Shown: positions 4,712 to 6,398 of the stretch, in pieces
Position numbering within the stretch: the stretch's first letter is position 1
Layout: the number at the start of each line of letters is the position of its first letter
Assembly (NCBI GenBank): GCA_018713505.1
Contig: DVOL01000027.1
Span: 1 to 6,398 of the forward strand
DNA from: Faeciplasma avium
GTDB taxonomy: Bacteria; Bacillota; Clostridia; Oscillospirales; Ruminococcaceae
DNA: 6,398 nt
Reading direction: 5' to 3'
The notes under the pieces: model-generated
What the model was told of the DNA's origin: nothing
The model's database searches: none
The model's input: only the letters and a program-made list of their open reading frames with translations
Translations under genes and position numbers: made by a program

Positions 4712-6349
4712 TTAGATGCTATCCTTTTTAGCATCCGGCGGCAGAATGTCGGTGAATAGGATTAAGTTGGATGTGATTTTTTCACGCTCAGTCAAGGGCT
4801 GAAATGTGCCGTTTGCGTAAAGGACATCCATGACCATCAGTGCGACCTCCTTGCTGATAAACCCGCCTGCAGTCCAGCTGAAAACCAGGTCCCGCATTTG
4901 CGGCGGGTAATCACGGACGACAGCTTGAGCATATTCAAAGGCGTAATCTGCAAACTGCTTTTTGAATCCCTCGTTCAGATTTGGGATCCTATTAAAAAAT
5001 TCCTCTGCCGCTCCTTGAACTACCATAATATTGACCTCATTGCTTTCAGAAATAAACTGCCGTTCTCGGAGACGCCTGAATTTGTCCTCGTTTGCCAGGT
5101 CATCTGCAATTGTGCCGGTCATAAATTCGTAAAGATATTCATAGTCCGATACTAAATTATTTTCCCAGCCGCCCTTGCGTGAGGAGTATCTGCTGTCTAT
5201 AGACCATGAATAGACGGGATACTTTCCTGAGCACCGCACCATATTGCCGCACGCCCACATGACAGTAGGCTGCAGGGTGGGAACATAGTCCTTATCTGCC
5301 TGAGTCCTTTCCATTTCTACATTAACAATGTAGTTTCCGCCGTCTGTTGTCTTGATATAGTAGGGAGACAAATCTCTTTTTACATCCAGTACGCACTTGT
5401 TGGCAACTCCGTAAAAGATAGCGGCTGCCTCCAAAAGCTCACGGTTTCCGCTTGGAATATACGCCTCGCCGACATCAGAAATAGCCTGTCTGACAGAATC
5501 TGCATAATCCTTTGCAAGAAGCTTCGCTATCTCAAGCTGCTTCTTCAGCTTGCTCTCATATTTTTCAAGCGAATACAGCGGAGGCGCAAATCCTACGAAA
5601 GTGGTATGCTTGCCGCCGGCTTTTCGTACCAAAAAGCCGTTGCTCTCCAAAAGACATATCTTATCCTCAATAAAGACGGGTGTAACGCCTAATTCCTCTG
5701 CTATTTCCTCTTTTGTCCTAGAAGTGTAATACACACTATAAACAATATTCAGGTTTAAGCTGTCGTTAAGATAAAACTCAGGTCCTCCGTTTAGCCCGGG
5801 AGCTCCGCTGTGGTCTATATTGATTGCTTTAATGGGCTTCATTCCGAGCCTTCCTATTTTTCTTTCCATAGTAAAACCCTCCTTTAATTCATGACGGGCT
5901 TGATTCAAATGCCATTTTACCGTACCTATGGGGATGTCTAGCTGCTTGGAGATAGCTGCAACAGATTTGTTTTCGTAATAGTACGAATAAACAATCTCAC
6001 GGCGTGTTTTTGTAAGAAACGCAATTTCACGGCGCAGACGAAACAATACCTCCCTGTCATCCTCAAGGTCATAGGCGTCCTCAAAGGGCAGGAAAATCTC
6101 ATCAATGGAAATTCCCTGATGTTTTTTCACGGATGATACATATTTAGAGTAGGTGTATTCACTGATACGCCAGATATATCCATCTATGTTGTTTATATCC
6201 CTTGCCTTTAGTAAAGATGCATACAGCTCCTCAACAATGCTTGCACAAATTTCCTCTGCTTCCGCATAAGAAAAAGCCTTTTTAAGGGAAAATCCATAGA
6301 TTTTGGTGAAATATTTTGTTATTATCTCGTCTGCTCTTTGTTTATCCAT
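4712..6349 (-). CDS. ECF-like sigma factor fused to a winged-helix domain and a large unknown C-terminal region
   Basis: This 545-residue protein begins like an ECF sigma factor. Region 2 is at about 5-75, with FSYAEAEEICASIVEELYASL at 26-46 and IDGYIWRISEYTYSKYV at 55-71. Region 4 is at about 103-158, with a helix-turn-helix at SVAAISKQLDIPIGTVKWHL (129-148). A linker with GAPGLNGG (182-189) leads to a second DNA-binding-type domain at about 197-254: YTSRTKEEIAEELGVTPVFIEDKICLLESNGFLV has the pattern of a winged helix (ArsR/MarR-like). A helical stretch (about 261-292) and some 250 residues rich in Trp and Tyr follow, with no family I can name. No membrane helix is seen and no anti-sigma gene adjoins it. 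ECF factors are normally about 160-200 residues. The C-terminal part may sense a ligand and control the sigma part; that is inference. The ATG at 6347-6349 has GGAG nine bases upstream. Confidence 0.82.
   Translation of the reverse strand: MDKQRADEIITKYFTKIYGFSLKKAFSYAEAEEICASIVEELYASLLKARDINNIDGYIWRISEYTYSKYVSSVKKHQGISIDEIFLPFEDAYDLEDDREVLFRLRREIAFLTKTRREIVYSYYYENKSVAAISKQLDIPIGTVKWHLNQARHELKEGFTMERKIGRLGMKPIKAINIDHSGAPGLNGGPEFYLNDSLNLNIVYSVYYTSRTKEEIAEELGVTPVFIEDKICLLESNGFLVRKAGGKHTTFVGFAPPLYSLEKYESKLKKQLEIAKLLAKDYADSVRQAISDVGEAYIPSGNRELLEAAAIFYGVANKCVLDVKRDLSPYYIKTTDGGNYIVNVEMERTQADKDYVPTLQPTVMWACGNMVRCSGKYPVYSWSIDSRYSSRKGGWENNLVSDYEYLYEFMTGTIADDLANEDKFRRLRERQFISESNEVNIMVVQGAAEEFFNRIPNLNEGFKKQFADYAFEYAQAVVRDYPPQMRDLVFSWTAGGFISKEVALMVMDVLYANGTFQPLTEREKITSNLILFTDILPPDAKKDSI
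4715..4735 (-). repeat. Perfect 7-base hairpin in the last codons of the sigma factor gene
   Basis: GATGCTA (4715-4721) and TAGCATC (4729-4735) pair across a seven-base loop. On the minus strand the hairpin ends directly before the TAA stop at 4712-4714. No T-run follows, so it is more likely an mRNA 3'-end stem than a classic terminator; chance is possible. Confidence 0.35.
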
Positions 6350-6398
6350 ACTTAATTACTCCGGCACCGTTTGACTATACAGTGGAAAGAAAATCGGA

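Noticed and set aside
4898..5155. 85-residue plus-strand frame
   Set aside because: It is antisense to the sigma factor's C-terminal region, with no promoter or ribosome binding site.
6374..6379. TATAGT as a -10 box for the sigma factor gene
   Set aside because: The position is reasonable, but the matching -35 box would fall beyond the window edge, so it cannot be assessed.

Overview
The window reads as chromosomal DNA of a Bacillota bacterium, probably a gut clostridium of the Ruminococcus/Oscillospiraceae or Lachnospiraceae kind. The support is near-consensus sigma-A promoters with 17-base spacers, GGAGG-type ribosome binding sites, a lipoprotein solute-binding protein of clostridial style, and an ECF-like sigma factor with a large C-terminal extension. 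The genus is inference. No rRNA, tRNA, CRISPR array, insertion sequence or phage gene was found.

Layout, left to right. On the minus strand, 1-993 encodes a complete but short extracellular solute-binding lipoprotein. It is preceded by a candidate small peptide gene (998-1069) whose last codons contain the lipoprotein's ribosome binding site. Both lie behind a perfect TTGACA-N17-TATAAT promoter (1206-1234), with a 12-base palindrome at the expected transcription start. Positions 1235-1424 are non-coding and hold a likely weak terminator and a long-loop inverted repeat. Next on the minus strand are a TrmH/SpoU-family RNA methyltransferase (1425-2264) with its own promoter, and a 510-residue protein of unknown function (2396-3928).

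The unknown gene and a Nudix hydrolase gene on the plus strand (4172-4618) are divergent. Their -35 boxes are 7 bases apart, and GGCGTGAT arms sit inside or beside both core promoters as an inverted repeat, a good candidate for shared control. The Nudix gene ends in a rho-independent terminator and converges on 4712-6349 (minus), which encodes an ECF-like sigma factor fused to a winged-helix domain and a large uncharacterised C-terminal region.

The genes do not form one pathway or a single operon; most have their own promoter. The items most worth a second look are the sigma/winged-helix fusion, the divergent promoter pair with its inverted repeat, the small peptide coupled to the lipoprotein, and the GIIGGADGP motif in the unknown protein, which recalls a segment of sodium-pumping decarboxylase beta subunits.
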